Part shown: in pieces, positions 54,095-63,738 of the stretch
Layout of the letters: every line of letters begins with the position of its first letter
Position numbering within the stretch: the first letter of the stretch is position 1
From: Bacteroidota bacterium
Lineage (GTDB): Bacteria > Bacteroidota > Bacteroidia > Bacteroidales > F082
Length of the DNA: 64,000 bases
NCBI GenBank assembly: GCA_014382445.1
Contig: JACNJS010000045.1
Coordinates: 62,001 to 126,000 of the forward strand
Reading direction: 5' to 3'
Notes under the pieces: model-generated
The model's database searches: none
What the model was told of the DNA's origin: nothing
What the model saw: the letters and a program-made list of their open reading frames with translations, nothing else
Translations under genes and position numbers: made by a program

Positions 54095-56569
54095 ATGGCA
54101 GTAGAAAATTTTGAAGGAATTCAACAGCATGAAGAAAGCATTGATATTAAAGCTCTGTTTTTTAAGTTTGTAAGATACTGGTATTTATTTGCCCTTACTA
54201 TTTTTGTGGCAATTGTAGTGGCTTTTCTCTTCAATAAATATACAAGCCCCGTATTTGAAGTAAACACAACAGTACTTGTTAAAGATGAAAAAGGCGCTAT
54301 TGATGCATCATCGATGCTCGGTGGTCTTGGATTAAGTAACACACAACAGAATGTTGAAAACGAAATTGGGATTCTTACTTCATTCTCATTATCCTACCGC
54401 GCGATTCGCGAACTTGATTTTGAAATATCATATTTTCACGATGAAGGATTAATAAACACCGAAATGTATCATACAGCTCCCTTTGAGGTAATTATGGATG
54501 ATGATGTTGCTCAGGTTGTTGGTATGCAGTTTGATATAAAAATTTTAAATAATAATGAATATAAAATTGAGGCAGAGGGCGAGTTAATCAAAAAATATAA
54601 TTTCTTAACAACTAAATATGATGATATTGAGTTTGAAAAAATAAAATGGAAAGAAACTTATCGATTTGGCGAGATTGTGGATAACGATTACGGTTTATTT
54701 AAAGTAATACTTACTGATGAATTTGATCCGGACAGGGATTTGGATGCGTCCTTTTATTTTATTTTCAACGATTACTTAAGTTTAACAAAAGATTTCAGGG
54801 GATTCGAAATAGAACCGATTAACAGGGAAGCATCAATACTTGAAATTAAGCTTAAAAACAATAACACCAAAAAAGCTGTTAACTTTCTAAACATGCTTAC
54901 TTCGGTTTATTTGCAGCGCAGCCTCGATCAGAAAAATCTAATAGCGTCTAATACAATCAAATTTATTGACAATCAGCTCGATATTATTTCTGATACATTG
55001 ACTGCTGCCGAAACAAACCTTCAATCTTTTCAATCAGCTAATGAGGTTATGGATATGAGTTTTCAGGCACAACAGGTTTTCACATACATCGAAGACCTGC
55101 AAAAACAAAAAGCCGAGCTTGAAATAAAATCACGTTACTACAATAACCTGAAAAATTATATAAAAAAGAATTCGGAAAAAATTGACCAGCTTGTTGCCCC
55201 ATCTGCAATGGGTATAGAGGATCCGGTGTTGAATGCTCTTGTAGGACAGCTCATTGAGCTATATAGGGAAAAATCTGAAATTCTTCTGTATTCAACCGAA
55301 GTAAACCCTTCAATTATTAGTCTTAATAATCAAATCAGGAGCACTCAAAATGCCATCCTTGGAAATATCACCAACATTATTGAAAATTCAGATGAGATGC
55401 TCCTGGATATTGATAAGCGAATAGAAAATGTTGTAAAGAGGGCCGGCTACTTACCCGTTACTCAGCGCAAGTTAATTAATTTTCAACGACAGTTCGACAT
55501 TGCAAACAACATTTATACTTATCTTCTCGAAAAACGTTCGGAGGCTCAGATAACCATGGCATCGAATATGCCCGACAACGAAGTAATTGATATTGCCAGA
55601 GATGATTTAAGTAACCAGGTTTTCCCGAAAAAGGGGTTAAACTTTATGATAGCTTTAATACTTGGGCTTGTTTTCCCTGTAATCTATATTCTCGGTAAAG
55701 ACTATTTAAACGATACAATAATTGAAAAGAAAGATGTTGAAAACGCAACAAAATTTCCAATTATTGGCCAATTACTTCATTCAACAAAGGATAGCCAGCT
55801 TGTTGTTCTCGAATCACCCAAGTCTAGTATTTCTGAATCGTTCAGATCGTTACGAACAAACTTACAATATTTAGCCAAAGGCAAAGAAAAAATTACAATA
55901 ATGGTTACTGCTGATATGGTTGCTGCAGGCAAAACCTATGTTGCCATAAATATGGCCAGCATTTATGCTCAGTACGGAAAAAAAACAGTATTGCTTGGGT
56001 TCGACCTTCGTAAACCAAAAATTTATCAGGATTTCGGGCTGAGCAACAATGTCGGTCTTACATCGTTCCTAATCAATAAAGCTACAATTGACGATATAAT
56101 ACAGCCTTCGGGAAAGTCAGAGTATCTCGACATTGTTATGGCAGGCCCAATACCGCCTAACCCTGCTGAGCTGATATCTTCAGAAAGAGGTGCTGAGCTC
56201 TTCAGGGAACTTAAAGAGCGTTATGACTATATTGTTATTGATACGCCACCTGTTGGCCTTGTAACCGATGCATATCTGCTAATGAAGTATACCGACGTTA
56301 ATATTTTCCTTGTTCGTCAGGCGCTCACAAACAAAAAGGTTTTTGCATCAATAATTAAAGATATTGAAGATCGCGGAATGGCAATGGCTATTGTAATCAA
56401 TGATATAAAGTTGTCAGGTGGAGGTTATGGCTACGGTTATGGTTACGGTTATGGTTACGGTTATGGCTACGGTTATGGCTACGGTTATGGCTACGGTTAT
56501 GGTTATTATACAGATGACAAACCAGACAAGAAGAAATCATTTTCAAAAAGGTTATTTAATAAGGTTTAA
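54095..56569 (+). CDS. Wzc-like polysaccharide co-polymerase and tyrosine autokinase with Gly-Tyr tail
   Basis: The 824-residue protein has a Wzz domain with two membrane helices (about 30-50 and 508-530) and periplasmic coiled-coils. A cytoplasmic BY-kinase domain (about 555-770) follows, with Walker A TADMVAAGKTYVAIN, Walker A' LLGFDLRKPKIY and Walker B YIVIDTPPVGL. The first P-loop glycines seen in GEGK[ST] are replaced (VAAGKT), while the Lys and Thr stay. The tail (777-805) is (Gly-Tyr)14 plus Tyr, the tyrosine cluster that BY-kinases autophosphorylate. It controls chain length and export with the Wza-like protein. Confidence 0.93.
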   Translation: MAVENFEGIQQHEESIDIKALFFKFVRYWYLFALTIFVAIVVAFLFNKYTSPVFEVNTTVLVKDEKGAIDASSMLGGLGLSNTQQNVENEIGILTSFSLSYRAIRELDFEISYFHDEGLINTEMYHTAPFEVIMDDDVAQVVGMQFDIKILNNNEYKIEAEGELIKKYNFLTTKYDDIEFEKIKWKETYRFGEIVDNDYGLFKVILTDEFDPDRDLDASFYFIFNDYLSLTKDFRGFEIEPINREASILEIKLKNNNTKKAVNFLNMLTSVYLQRSLDQKNLIASNTIKFIDNQLDIISDTLTAAETNLQSFQSANEVMDMSFQAQQVFTYIEDLQKQKAELEIKSRYYNNLKNYIKKNSEKIDQLVAPSAMGIEDPVLNALVGQLIELYREKSEILLYSTEVNPSIISLNNQIRSTQNAILGNITNIIENSDEMLLDIDKRIENVVKRAGYLPVTQRKLINFQRQFDIANNIYTYLLEKRSEAQITMASNMPDNEVIDIARDDLSNQVFPKKGLNFMIALILGLVFPVIYILGKDYLNDTIIEKKDVENATKFPIIGQLLHSTKDSQLVVLESPKSSISESFRSLRTNLQYLAKGKEKITIMVTADMVAAGKTYVAINMASIYAQYGKKTVLLGFDLRKPKIYQDFGLSNNVGLTSFLINKATIDDIIQPSGKSEYLDIVMAGPIPPNPAELISSERGAELFRELKERYDYIVIDTPPVGLVTDAYLLMKYTDVNIFLVRQALTNKKVFASIIKDIEDRGMAMAIVINDIKLSGGGYGYGYGYGYGYGYGYGYGYGYGYGYGYYTDDKPDKKKSFSKRLFNKV
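56423..56506 (+). repeat. 12-bp minisatellite encoding (Gly-Tyr)14
   Basis: Seven 12-base units of the form GGTTATGG(C/T)TA(C/T) run in frame at the end of the Wzc-like gene. A whole-unit gain or loss would add or remove two phosphorylatable Tyr residues without breaking the frame. Confidence 0.93.
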
Positions 56570-56614
56570 CCACAAAATTTATTTCTAACATCATAAAACT
56601 GGGCGGTTTGATTT

Positions 56615-57568
56615 ATGAATTCTAAAAAAGAAAATTTTGCTCTCATTGGTGCTGCCGGATATATTGCCCCACGGCACATGAAGGCGATTAAAGAAACCGG
56701 TAATATGCTTATTGCTGCTTTGGACCCAATGGATAGCGTTGGAATTATTGACAACTTTTTCCCAAACACTGATTTTTTTATTGAACCCGAACGTTTCGAC
56801 AGACATCTGGATAAGCTCAGGCGATCAGGGAAGGGTAAAATAGATTACGTAAGTATTTGTTCGCCAAACTATTTACATGATGCACATATCCGCATGGCCT
56901 TAAGAAACGATGCTCATGCAATTTGCGAAAAACCTCTTGTTCTTAACCCATGGAATTTGGACGGCTTAGAGGAGATAGAAATAGAAACCGGCAAAAAAAT
57001 CTTTAATATTCTCCAGCTTCGTCATCATCCGGCAATAATCGATTTAAAAAATAAAATTGATAACATGCCTGCTGATCACATTCACGATATCGACCTGACA
57101 TATATTACATCCAGAGGAAAGTGGTATCATTATTCATGGAAGGGTGAGATGTCAAAATCGGGAGGTGTTGTTACAAATATTGGAATTCATTTTTTTGATA
57201 TGCTTGGCTGGATTTTTGGAGATGTTATGACCAATACATTGCATTTGCTAAAACCCGATAAAGCATCGGGACTACTTCAGTTAAAAAATGCAAATGTGCG
57301 CTGGTATTTAAGTGTTGATAAAAACGAACTGCCAGAACATGCTGTTCAACATAATCAGCCAACCTATCGCTCAATTACTGTTGATGGTGAAGAGTTTGAA
57401 TTTAGTGGCGGGTTCACCGATCTTCATACCGATAGTTATAAAAATATACTTAACAATCACGGGTTTGGTATCGCCGATTCAAGAAACAGCATTGAAATTG
57501 CTCATCTTATCAGAAATCAGAAAATAACTATCGGCTCCGGTGAAAAACATCCTTTTTTGAAAAAATGA
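56615..57568 (+). CDS. Gfo/Idh/MocA dehydrogenase, WlbA/WbpB-like
   Basis: The 317-residue protein has a Rossmann N-terminus (NFALIGAAGYIAPRHMKAIKETGNMLIAALDPMDSVGIIDNFFP) and YVSICSPNYLHDAHIRMALRNDAHAICEKPLVLNPWNLDGL with the family EKP motif. ILQLRHHPAIIDLKNKI and GGVVTNIGIHFFDMLGWIFG follow. This pattern matches WlbA/WbpB, which oxidises UDP-GlcNAc uronic acid at C3 on the way to 2,3-diamino uronic acids. It supplies an unusual sugar to the neighbouring export system. The matching aminotransferase and acetyltransferase are not in the window. Overlaps the next gene by four bases. Confidence 0.85.
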   Translation: MNSKKENFALIGAAGYIAPRHMKAIKETGNMLIAALDPMDSVGIIDNFFPNTDFFIEPERFDRHLDKLRRSGKGKIDYVSICSPNYLHDAHIRMALRNDAHAICEKPLVLNPWNLDGLEEIEIETGKKIFNILQLRHHPAIIDLKNKIDNMPADHIHDIDLTYITSRGKWYHYSWKGEMSKSGGVVTNIGIHFFDMLGWIFGDVMTNTLHLLKPDKASGLLQLKNANVRWYLSVDKNELPEHAVQHNQPTYRSITVDGEEFEFSGGFTDLHTDSYKNILNNHGFGIADSRNSIEIAHLIRNQKITIGSGEKHPFLKK

Positions 57569-58068
57569 GCGTATCGAAGAAAACCTGGTATGCCATTTAT
57601 GTAAAATCGCGCACCGAGAAAAAAGTTGCTCTGGAATTAATGTACGAAAACATTGATCATTACCTGCCATTAATTAAGCTGTTAAAGCAATGGAGCGACA
57701 GAAAAAAATGGGTAGAAGAACCGCTTTTCCGATCATATGTATTTGTAAATATTGAACAAAAAGATTACTTCAAAGTATTGCAAATTAATGGTGCTGTTAA
57801 ATACATATCTTTTGAAGGAAGTGCAGTACCCATTCCGGAAGTCCAGATTAACGCAATTAAATATTATCTGGAAGAATCCAGCCCTGATAATATTGATAGA
57901 ATTAAATGGGACCTAGGTCAAAAGGTGGAAGTAATTTCCGGAAGTATGACAGGTCTTGTTGGAGAGCTGATTGAAATACGAGGCAAACACAAGGTTAGGG
58001 TTGAAATAGAAACTGTAGGCAGTTCCCTGTTAATTCAAATCCCCAAAAGCAAACTAAGGCTAATTTAA
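57565..58068 (+). CDS. UpxY-family (NusG-like) transcription antiterminator
   Basis: The 167-residue protein starts [58 protein letters not shown], a NusG N-terminal domain. A KOW-like C-terminal domain follows ([50 protein letters not shown]). UpxY proteins keep RNA polymerase going through long polysaccharide operons. They usually come first in the operon, but here the gene is last, overlapping the dehydrogenase gene (ATGA) and followed by cysD. Its target may therefore be the sulfate genes downstream. Confidence 0.9.
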   Translation: MSVSKKTWYAIYVKSRTEKKVALELMYENIDHYLPLIKLLKQWSDRKKWVEEPLFRSYVFVNIEQKDYFKVLQINGAVKYISFEGSAVPIPEVQINAIKYYLEESSPDNIDRIKWDLGQKVEVISGSMTGLVGELIEIRGKHKVRVEIETVGSSLLIQIPKSKLRLI

Positions 58069-58115
58069 GCTAACTGATCAGTACAAATATTATAATTCGG
58101 TTAACCCCATATTTC

Positions 58116-58144
58116 ATAGTAGCTTAGTTAAAACTACTATTTTA
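58116..58144 (+). terminator. Weak hairpin between UpxY gene and cysD
   Basis: ATAGTAG (58116-58122) can pair with CTACTAT (58134-58140), followed by TTTA. The stem is short and AT-rich, so as a terminator it would be leaky. It is a candidate target for the antiterminator encoded just upstream. Confidence 0.28.
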
Positions 58145-58195
58145 TTGAGCCAGTTTCATGGCATTATAGTATATTTACCAGCTAAAAAAATTAAC

Positions 58196-59110
58196 ATGCA
58201 TACTCCGTCATATATTATAAATAATTTGCGTGAACTTGAGGCCGAATCAATTCACATTATTCGTGAAGTGGCGGCCGAGTTTGAAAATCCGGTAATGTTA
58301 TATTCTATCGGGAAAGACTCCTCAGTGATGGTCAGGCTTGCCGAAAAGGCCTTTCATCCCGGGAAAGTTCCTTTTCCGCTAATGCACATTGATTCAAAAT
58401 GGAAATTTAAAGAGATGATTGATTTCCGCGAAAAGTATACAAAAGAAAAAGGATGGAATTTAATTGTACATTATAACAAAGAGGGTTATGAAGCAGGGAT
58501 TGGTCCATACAAAAATGGAAGCAAGGTGCATACTGACGTGATGAAAACCCAGGCTTTATTAGCAGGATTGGAGAAATATAATTTTGATGCCGCTTTTGGC
58601 GGTGCCCGGCGTGATGAAGAAAAATCAAGGGCCAAAGAAAGAATATATTCATTCAGAGATAAATTTCATCAATGGGATCCAAAAAATCAGAGGCCTGAAC
58701 TTTGGAATGTTTTTAATGCCAAAGTACATAAAGGGGAGTCGATAAGGGTGTTCCCTATTTCGAACTGGACCGAGCTTGACATATGGCAATACATCAGGCT
58801 CGAAAATATACCCATAGTTCCTTTGTATTTTGCCAAAGAGCGACCTATCGTTGAAGTTGACGGAAGCCTGATTCTTGTTGATGACGACAGAATGCCAAAA
58901 GAACTTCGCGATAAAGCTAAAATGCGAATGGTGAGGTTTAGAACTTTAGGATGCTATCCGCTAACAGGCGCAATAGAGTCGGAAGCAGATACGATTGAAA
59001 AAATAGTTGAAGAGATGATGACTGTTACTAAAAGTGAGCGTACCACAAGGGTAATTGACTTCGACCAGGAAGCAAGTATGGAGCAGAAAAAGAGGGAAGG
59101 ATATTTTTAG
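58196..59110 (+). CDS. cysD: Sulfate adenylyltransferase subunit CysD
   Basis: From ATG 58196 the 304-residue protein begins [48 protein letters not shown]. It has the PP-loop in SIGKDSSV and [41 protein letters not shown], as in CysD. With CysN it makes adenosine 5'-phosphosulfate (APS) from sulfate and ATP. The ORF track starts at TTG 58145, but the ATG gives the family N-terminus. cysNC follows 25 bases later. Confidence 0.96.
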   Translation: MHTPSYIINNLRELEAESIHIIREVAAEFENPVMLYSIGKDSSVMVRLAEKAFHPGKVPFPLMHIDSKWKFKEMIDFREKYTKEKGWNLIVHYNKEGYEAGIGPYKNGSKVHTDVMKTQALLAGLEKYNFDAAFGGARRDEEKSRAKERIYSFRDKFHQWDPKNQRPELWNVFNAKVHKGESIRVFPISNWTELDIWQYIRLENIPIVPLYFAKERPIVEVDGSLILVDDDRMPKELRDKAKMRMVRFRTLGCYPLTGAIESEADTIEKIVEEMMTVTKSERTTRVIDFDQEASMEQKKREGYF

Positions 59111-59135
59111 ATTGATTAAGAAGAAATACACCAAA

Positions 59136-61040
59136 ATGGACATACGCACATTCTTAGATCAGGATCAGAAAAAAGATTTATTACGATTGCTTACTGCCGG
59201 ATCGGTTGATGATGGCAAATCTACACTTATTGGAAGGCTTCTGTTTGATAGCAAGAAACTATATGAAGACCAGCTGGATGCTTTAAAACGCGACAGCAAA
59301 CGTGAAGGACATGCAGGCGAGGAAATTGATTATGCCTTGTTGTTAGATGGCTTAAAAGCTGAACGCGAGCAGGGTATCACAATCGATGTTGCCTATAGAT
59401 ATTTTTCAACAGCAAAGCGTAAGTTTATAATAGCCGATACTCCCGGACATGAACAATATACTAGAAATATGGTTACGGGAGCTTCAACCGCGAACCTCGC
59501 AATTATATTGATTGATGCAAGAAAAGGAGTAATTACACAAACCCGGCGACATACTTATATTGTTTCGTTACTTGGCATAAAACATATAGCCCTGGCTGTA
59601 AATAAGATGGATTTGGTAAATTACAGTCAGGAGGTGTATGATAAAATTTGTAAGGACTATTCGGATTTTGTAACCCCACTTGCCATTCCCGATGTTCGCT
59701 TTTTCCCACTGTCGGCATTAAAAGGAGATAATATTGTTGACTTATCAGATAAGATGCCCTGGTATCACGGAAAAAGTATACTGGAACATCTTGAGTCTAT
59801 TCATATAGCAAGCGACCAGAATTTTACAGATTTGCGCTACCCTGTTCAATATGTGGTAAGGCCAAGCTTATCCTATCGTGGTTTTGCAGCAAGAATTGCT
59901 TCCGGCATCATTAAAAAAGGTGATGAAATAATGGTGTTGCCATCACGAAAAAGATCAACCGTAAAAGAGATTATAACATACGATGGTAAGCCTGATTATG
60001 CTTTCCCGCCCCAATCAGTAACTATAACACTTAAAGATGAAATTGATGTTTCACGAGGAGACATGCTCGTACACCCCAACAGCATCCCTAATATAGAGCG
60101 CCATTTTGAGGCAATGCTTGTATGGATGGATGAAGAACCCATGAAAACCGGAACACAGTTTTTTATCAAACAAACTACTCAAATCACAAAAGCCCGAATT
60201 GATAAAATACGTTATCTGGTTGATATTAATACTCTTGAAAAAAAGGAAACCTCAAAATTCGAGTTAAACGAAATAGGCAGGGTTGTAATTACCACCGCAA
60301 AACCATTATTTTTTGACGCGTACAAGAAAAACCGCCAGACAGGTTCCTTCATCTTTATCGATCCTGTTTCAAATAACACCTGCGCGGTTGGTATGATAAT
60401 GGATCAATTGAGCAGCGACCAGCTTCCAAGCAAAATATTTGATTTCGATCGTGAGAAAATTGCTAACGGCCTTGGGCTCGTTACTAAAGCTGAATACGAA
60501 AAAGGTTATGAGCAAACGGGGGCAACTATTTGGATTACAGGGTTACATGGTTCAGGGAAAAATGAACTGGCATATACTTTGCAACGAAATTTGTTCGATA
60601 TGGGTGCTAAAGTGATGCTTCTCGACGGCAAATCTACAAGGTCAGGTTTGTCACGAGAGTTAGATTATTCTCCTGCCGACAGGGCAGAGCATTTGAGGCG
60701 CGTAGCCCATCTTTGCAGACTAATGAACGAACAGGGTATTCTGGTTATATGCTCATTTGTTTCTCCTGATGAATCAATTAGAGAACAAGTTAAAGAAATT
60801 ATTGGCAAGAAAAATTTTCACCTGATACATATTGATGCAGATATTGAATTCTGTCGCAATAACGATCAATATGAAATCTACAGTAAAGCCGACGAAGGAA
60901 AACTAAAGTACCTTCCGGGAGTTGATATGGAATACCAGTTGCCAGCATCGCCATCACTTAAGCTTGATTCCACAGATGTAGCAAGTAATCTGGGAAAAGC
61001 ACTTGCCTATCTGGCAGAAAAAAAGATTTACCCAATATGA
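59136..61040 (+). CDS. cysNC: CysNC: sulfate adenylyltransferase GTPase subunit fused to a degenerate APS kinase domain
   Basis: From ATG 59136, 635 residues. The N-terminal EF-Tu-like GTPase domain is intact ([35 protein letters not shown]). The C-terminal domain (about 460-635) resembles APS kinase ([62 protein letters not shown]). Two motifs are altered: the P-loop GxxGSGK[ST] ends in Asn (GSGKN), and DGDNxR reads DGKSTR. It may be inactive or changed in activity. The ATG of a broken permease gene overlaps the stop (ATGA). Confidence 0.92.
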   Translation: MDIRTFLDQDQKKDLLRLLTAGSVDDGKSTLIGRLLFDSKKLYEDQLDALKRDSKREGHAGEEIDYALLLDGLKAEREQGITIDVAYRYFSTAKRKFIIADTPGHEQYTRNMVTGASTANLAIILIDARKGVITQTRRHTYIVSLLGIKHIALAVNKMDLVNYSQEVYDKICKDYSDFVTPLAIPDVRFFPLSALKGDNIVDLSDKMPWYHGKSILEHLESIHIASDQNFTDLRYPVQYVVRPSLSYRGFAARIASGIIKKGDEIMVLPSRKRSTVKEIITYDGKPDYAFPPQSVTITLKDEIDVSRGDMLVHPNSIPNIERHFEAMLVWMDEEPMKTGTQFFIKQTTQITKARIDKIRYLVDINTLEKKETSKFELNEIGRVVITTAKPLFFDAYKKNRQTGSFIFIDPVSNNTCAVGMIMDQLSSDQLPSKIFDFDREKIANGLGLVTKAEYEKGYEQTGATIWITGLHGSGKNELAYTLQRNLFDMGAKVMLLDGKSTRSGLSRELDYSPADRAEHLRRVAHLCRLMNEQGILVICSFVSPDESIREQVKEIIGKKNFHLIHIDADIEFCRNNDQYEIYSKADEGKLKYLPGVDMEYQLPASPSLKLDSTDVASNLGKALAYLAEKKIYPI

Positions 61041-61320
61041 TTTCGCCGATATTTAGCCATTTATTGATACCTTTTATTATTGCCATGTTTTTAGCAATTA
61101 CAATGGGGGGAAGCGGCACGGCGCCTGCTTTTTCAGCGTGTAGCTAATGCTTCATGGCCAATAGCTGCCATGATGGCCAACGAACTTAATATTTTCAATG
61201 GATAAGAATTTTGTTTTAATTATGATATTATCAACATTAATTGTAGCGCCGAGTTTTGTAATTGGGAGCTCAATTTTCGACATAAAATCTTAAAAAACAC
61301 AGGGAAAGAAATCTTTTTAT
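61037..61320 (+). pseudogene. Remnant of a PiT-type (phosphate/sulfate) permease
   Basis: The frame starting at the ATGA overlap with cysNC reads [35 protein letters not shown] then stop. AITMGGSGTAPAFSA resembles the first signature of PiT permeases. A second piece reads LIMILSTLIVAPSFVIGSSIFDIK, and a shifted third continues KILKNTGKEIFLS. The whole spans under 300 bases where an intact gene needs about 1 kb, so it has a large internal deletion plus frameshifts. A PiT-type sulfate permease is a plausible original partner of cysDNC. Neither piece is in the ORF track. Confidence 0.5.
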
Positions 61321-61953
61321 CTACTTCCTTCCATAATCAGCATGAATTTCACCCCAAAAATCAGTTTTCCATTTAAGTATAGGTACTGTGAATGTGTTAT
61401 TTTTTAACCAGGAAACACCATCGTCAAGGGCTTTGAAAACCTCTTTGTTTTTATCTGTTCGCTGTAGTTTTGTATTCACTTTTTTGTTTCTAATCCAGGC
61501 CATCGCAGTGCGCGAATCTGTATAAACAGGATAATTAAGCTTATTTTTCTTTAGCCATGCTAACGCCAACACTATGGCCAAAAATTCCCCAATATTAACC
61601 GTTCCCATTTCATAGGGCCCCCTGCTGAACAGCTCAGTACCTGTATCGGTAAAAACTCCTCTAAACTCTAAAGTGCCGGGGTTGCCCTTACAAGCTGCAT
61701 CTACCGAAATACTATTTAATAAAGGCTTTTCGTTTGTGCTTAGCTCGTGAAGATTCTTTTTCCCCTTTAATTCAGTTATCTCAAAATACGATTTTGAATA
61801 TGCCAGTTCGGCCTCTTCTTTATCTTTAAACGATTTATATTGGGCACCCTCATATTCCATAATCTGCTTTTTGCACTCTTCCCAAGTACCATAAATTCCG
61901 GGAGTTATGCCCCTCCAAACAACATAATATTTATTCTTTGCCTTTTTGGTCAT
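61321..61953 (-). CDS. rnhA: Ribonuclease H type I with N-terminal viroplasmin domain
   Basis: The 210-residue protein has a viroplasmin (hybrid-binding) domain (KKAKNKYYVVWRGITPGIYGTWEECKKQIMEYEGAQYKSF) and an RNase H domain. The catalytic acids lie in SVDAACKGNPG, NIGEFLAIVLALAWLKK, VYTDSRTAMAWI and FWGEIHADYGRK. It cuts RNA in RNA-DNA hybrids. The start is ATG at 61953, only five bases after a -7 box. It is convergent with the broken permease remnant. Confidence 0.95.
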   Translation of the reverse strand: MTKKAKNKYYVVWRGITPGIYGTWEECKKQIMEYEGAQYKSFKDKEEAELAYSKSYFEITELKGKKNLHELSTNEKPLLNSISVDAACKGNPGTLEFRGVFTDTGTELFSRGPYEMGTVNIGEFLAIVLALAWLKKNKLNYPVYTDSRTAMAWIRNKKVNTKLQRTDKNKEVFKALDDGVSWLKNNTFTVPILKWKTDFWGEIHADYGRK

Positions 61954-61957
61954 TCTG

Positions 61958-61965
61958 CAAAAATA
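61958..61965 (-). promoter_or_regulatory. -7 box just before rnhA
   Basis: Minus-strand TATTTTTG matches TAnnTTTG and ends four bases before the ATG. The transcript would be leaderless or nearly so. Confidence 0.4.
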
Positions 61966-62058
61966 AACTCTTTAAGCTAATCATAGGTTGAATATTTATG
62001 CCGACGTCAAGGAAATAATCCATCCAATAATTACTTACCTCATTACAACAAACTCCAC

Positions 62059-62066
62059 TATATTTG
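62059..62066 (+). promoter_or_regulatory. -7 box of the gldH promoter
   Basis: TATATTTG matches TAnnTTTG, 17 bases before the ATG at 62083. Confidence 0.4.
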
Positions 62067-62082
62067 TAATCAAAAATTTAAT

Positions 62083-62544
62083 ATGAAACAATTTATAATT
62101 CCTGTAATATTTGCCTTTTTGCTAACAGGCTGTAATAGCAGTACTGTTTTTAAAGAATATGAAAAGTTTGATGATATTAGCTGGAACAGATTATATTATC
62201 TGAATTTTGAGGTTCCAGTTCAAAAACAGGAAAGTCTGGATTTTTATCTGGCATTACGCCATCATACCGATTTTCTTTATAGTTTTATTGACGTAAACGT
62301 TACTTTTTTTACTCCTGATGGCGAAACCCGATCGCGTGATTATCATTTCAGATTAAAAAATACCGACTTTAGATGGCGGGGGGATGGAATGGGCGAATTA
62401 TGGGATATCGAACTTCCAATCCGTAAAGAAATGATATTTAATAAAGACGGAATTTGTAAAGTGCGGATTGAAAATAAAATGAAGAGAGCAGAAACGCCCG
62501 GAATTATTGAAGTGGGGCTGATTGTGAAAAAGGCTGAAGAATAG
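62083..62544 (+). CDS. gldH: Gliding motility lipoprotein GldH
   Basis: The 153-residue protein has a lipobox (FAFLLTGCNSSTVFKEYEKFDDISWNR, Cys about residue 17). The GldH features are visible: FKEYEKF, YLALRHHTDFLYSFIDVNVTFFTPDGETRSRDYHFRL and MGELWDIELPIRKEM. GldH is required for gliding in Flavobacterium and accompanies type 9 secretion systems. This fits the T9SS sorting domains seen in secreted proteins of this window. It has its own -7 box. Confidence 0.9.
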   Translation: MKQFIIPVIFAFLLTGCNSSTVFKEYEKFDDISWNRLYYLNFEVPVQKQESLDFYLALRHHTDFLYSFIDVNVTFFTPDGETRSRDYHFRLKNTDFRWRGDGMGELWDIELPIRKEMIFNKDGICKVRIENKMKRAETPGIIEVGLIVKKAEE

Positions 62545-62585
62545 TTGTCAAGTTGAACAATGATAACCTGACAACCACATTAACC

Positions 62586-63512
62586 CTATCTCAACACAAA
62601 AGTTGTATGGCCTATGTTGTTATCTCCTTCAAAAACATCCACATGGTAAAGCCCTGGTTTTAGTTCCTGTGTAATGCGCTTATGCCATCTAACACACAAA
62701 TCCAGAGCACTATTTTCATAGTTTACCACTTCCATTATTGAATATTGAAGCACTTCGTTATTGAAGTTAAACGAATATTTATCGTCGCTGCCTTTAACAA
62801 GAATTTTTTTGTCGGGTTGGGCAATTCTCACATAAATGGTTTTTTTGCCCGGATTAATAATTGAATTTTCGCCTAAAGTAAAGCACACTTTAATAAGGTC
62901 CACACGACGTATTTTGTCAGTTTCTACTTCTTTTCCGTCACCTTTTTTGTGCACAGCACTGCTTTTCAAATTATATACGTTAAATACCGAAGCTTCTTCA
63001 ACTTTTCCCGAAAGGGCTACCGTTTGTTCTTCCAGTTTGCGATATTTTTGTTTTTCGATTTTTATTTCTTCCTTAATTTGCAGGTTTTCTTCAGTAAGAT
63101 GATTAATAACTGTTACAATCGAATCCATTTGCCTCACATATCCCTGGGCAATTTCCTGTAGTTTCGACATTTTTTTCTTTATCTTATAATACTCCCATTT
63201 ATAGTTGAGCATTTTTTTAATTTCAATGGCGTTAGCTTGGATTACACTATCCATAACCTGCAACGAATCAGCAACATCGCCATAAGCAATTTTTATTTCT
63301 TCGTGCTCTTCCATTAAAATTTGAAGCTCATTTTGCAATTCTTTTTTTTGCAATTCTTTTTCGGCAAGCAACTCATTCATTGTGCTTTTTACTGATAATA
63401 ACCATAATGAAACGCTTATAATTCCTAATGCCATTATTACAATTATGATATACATCCATAAATTTGAGCCTCCGCGACCCTGTTGTGTATTGATATTTTT
63501 TTGCTTTTCCAT
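62586..63512 (-). CDS. Membrane-anchored coiled-coil protein of unknown function
   Basis: The 308 residues have a short cytoplasmic start and one membrane helix (NLWMYIIIVIMALGIISVSLWLLSV, about 17-42). A long coiled-coil (about 45-180, heptads rich in Lys and Glu) and a C-terminal beta-rich domain (about 195-308, VDLIKVCFTLGENSIINPGKKTIYVRIAQPDKKIL) follow. The C-terminal domain ends with LYHVDVFEGDNNIGHTTFVLR. I do not recognise the family, although such layouts recur in Bacteroidota. It may sense or scaffold in the periplasm. Intact and probably real. Confidence 0.65.
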   Translation of the reverse strand: MEKQKNINTQQGRGGSNLWMYIIIVIMALGIISVSLWLLSVKSTMNELLAEKELQKKELQNELQILMEEHEEIKIAYGDVADSLQVMDSVIQANAIEIKKMLNYKWEYYKIKKKMSKLQEIAQGYVRQMDSIVTVINHLTEENLQIKEEIKIEKQKYRKLEEQTVALSGKVEEASVFNVYNLKSSAVHKKGDGKEVETDKIRRVDLIKVCFTLGENSIINPGKKTIYVRIAQPDKKILVKGSDDKYSFNFNNEVLQYSIMEVVNYENSALDLCVRWHKRITQELKPGLYHVDVFEGDNNIGHTTFVLR

Positions 63513-63623
63513 AGCTAAGAGTTATTTTGCAAATTTACAGACAATCCTTATAAAATCAAACGAAAAATCAACATGATTTATTATGATTGAAAACAGAAGT
63601 GCGAAGATAAGCTTTTGAGTCTT

Positions 63624-63651
63624 CAGGTTATCAGGTTGTCAGGTTGTTAGG
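63624..63651. repeat. CAGGTTGT tandem repeat
   Basis: CAGGTTAT, CAGGTTGT, CAGGTTGT and TAGG follow one another between ruvC and the coiled-coil gene. A reverse-complement echo (GATAACCTGACAACC) occurs at about 62559-62573 after gldH. It resembles the AACCAAT array in style. Confidence 0.55.
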
Positions 63652-63738
63652 AGATAAGTCAATTCTTTAACATAGAGAGGGTATTATACCGTAATTCCCA
63701 TTTTATTCATTAAAAATGTTGCGTTGAGATTTTGAGAT

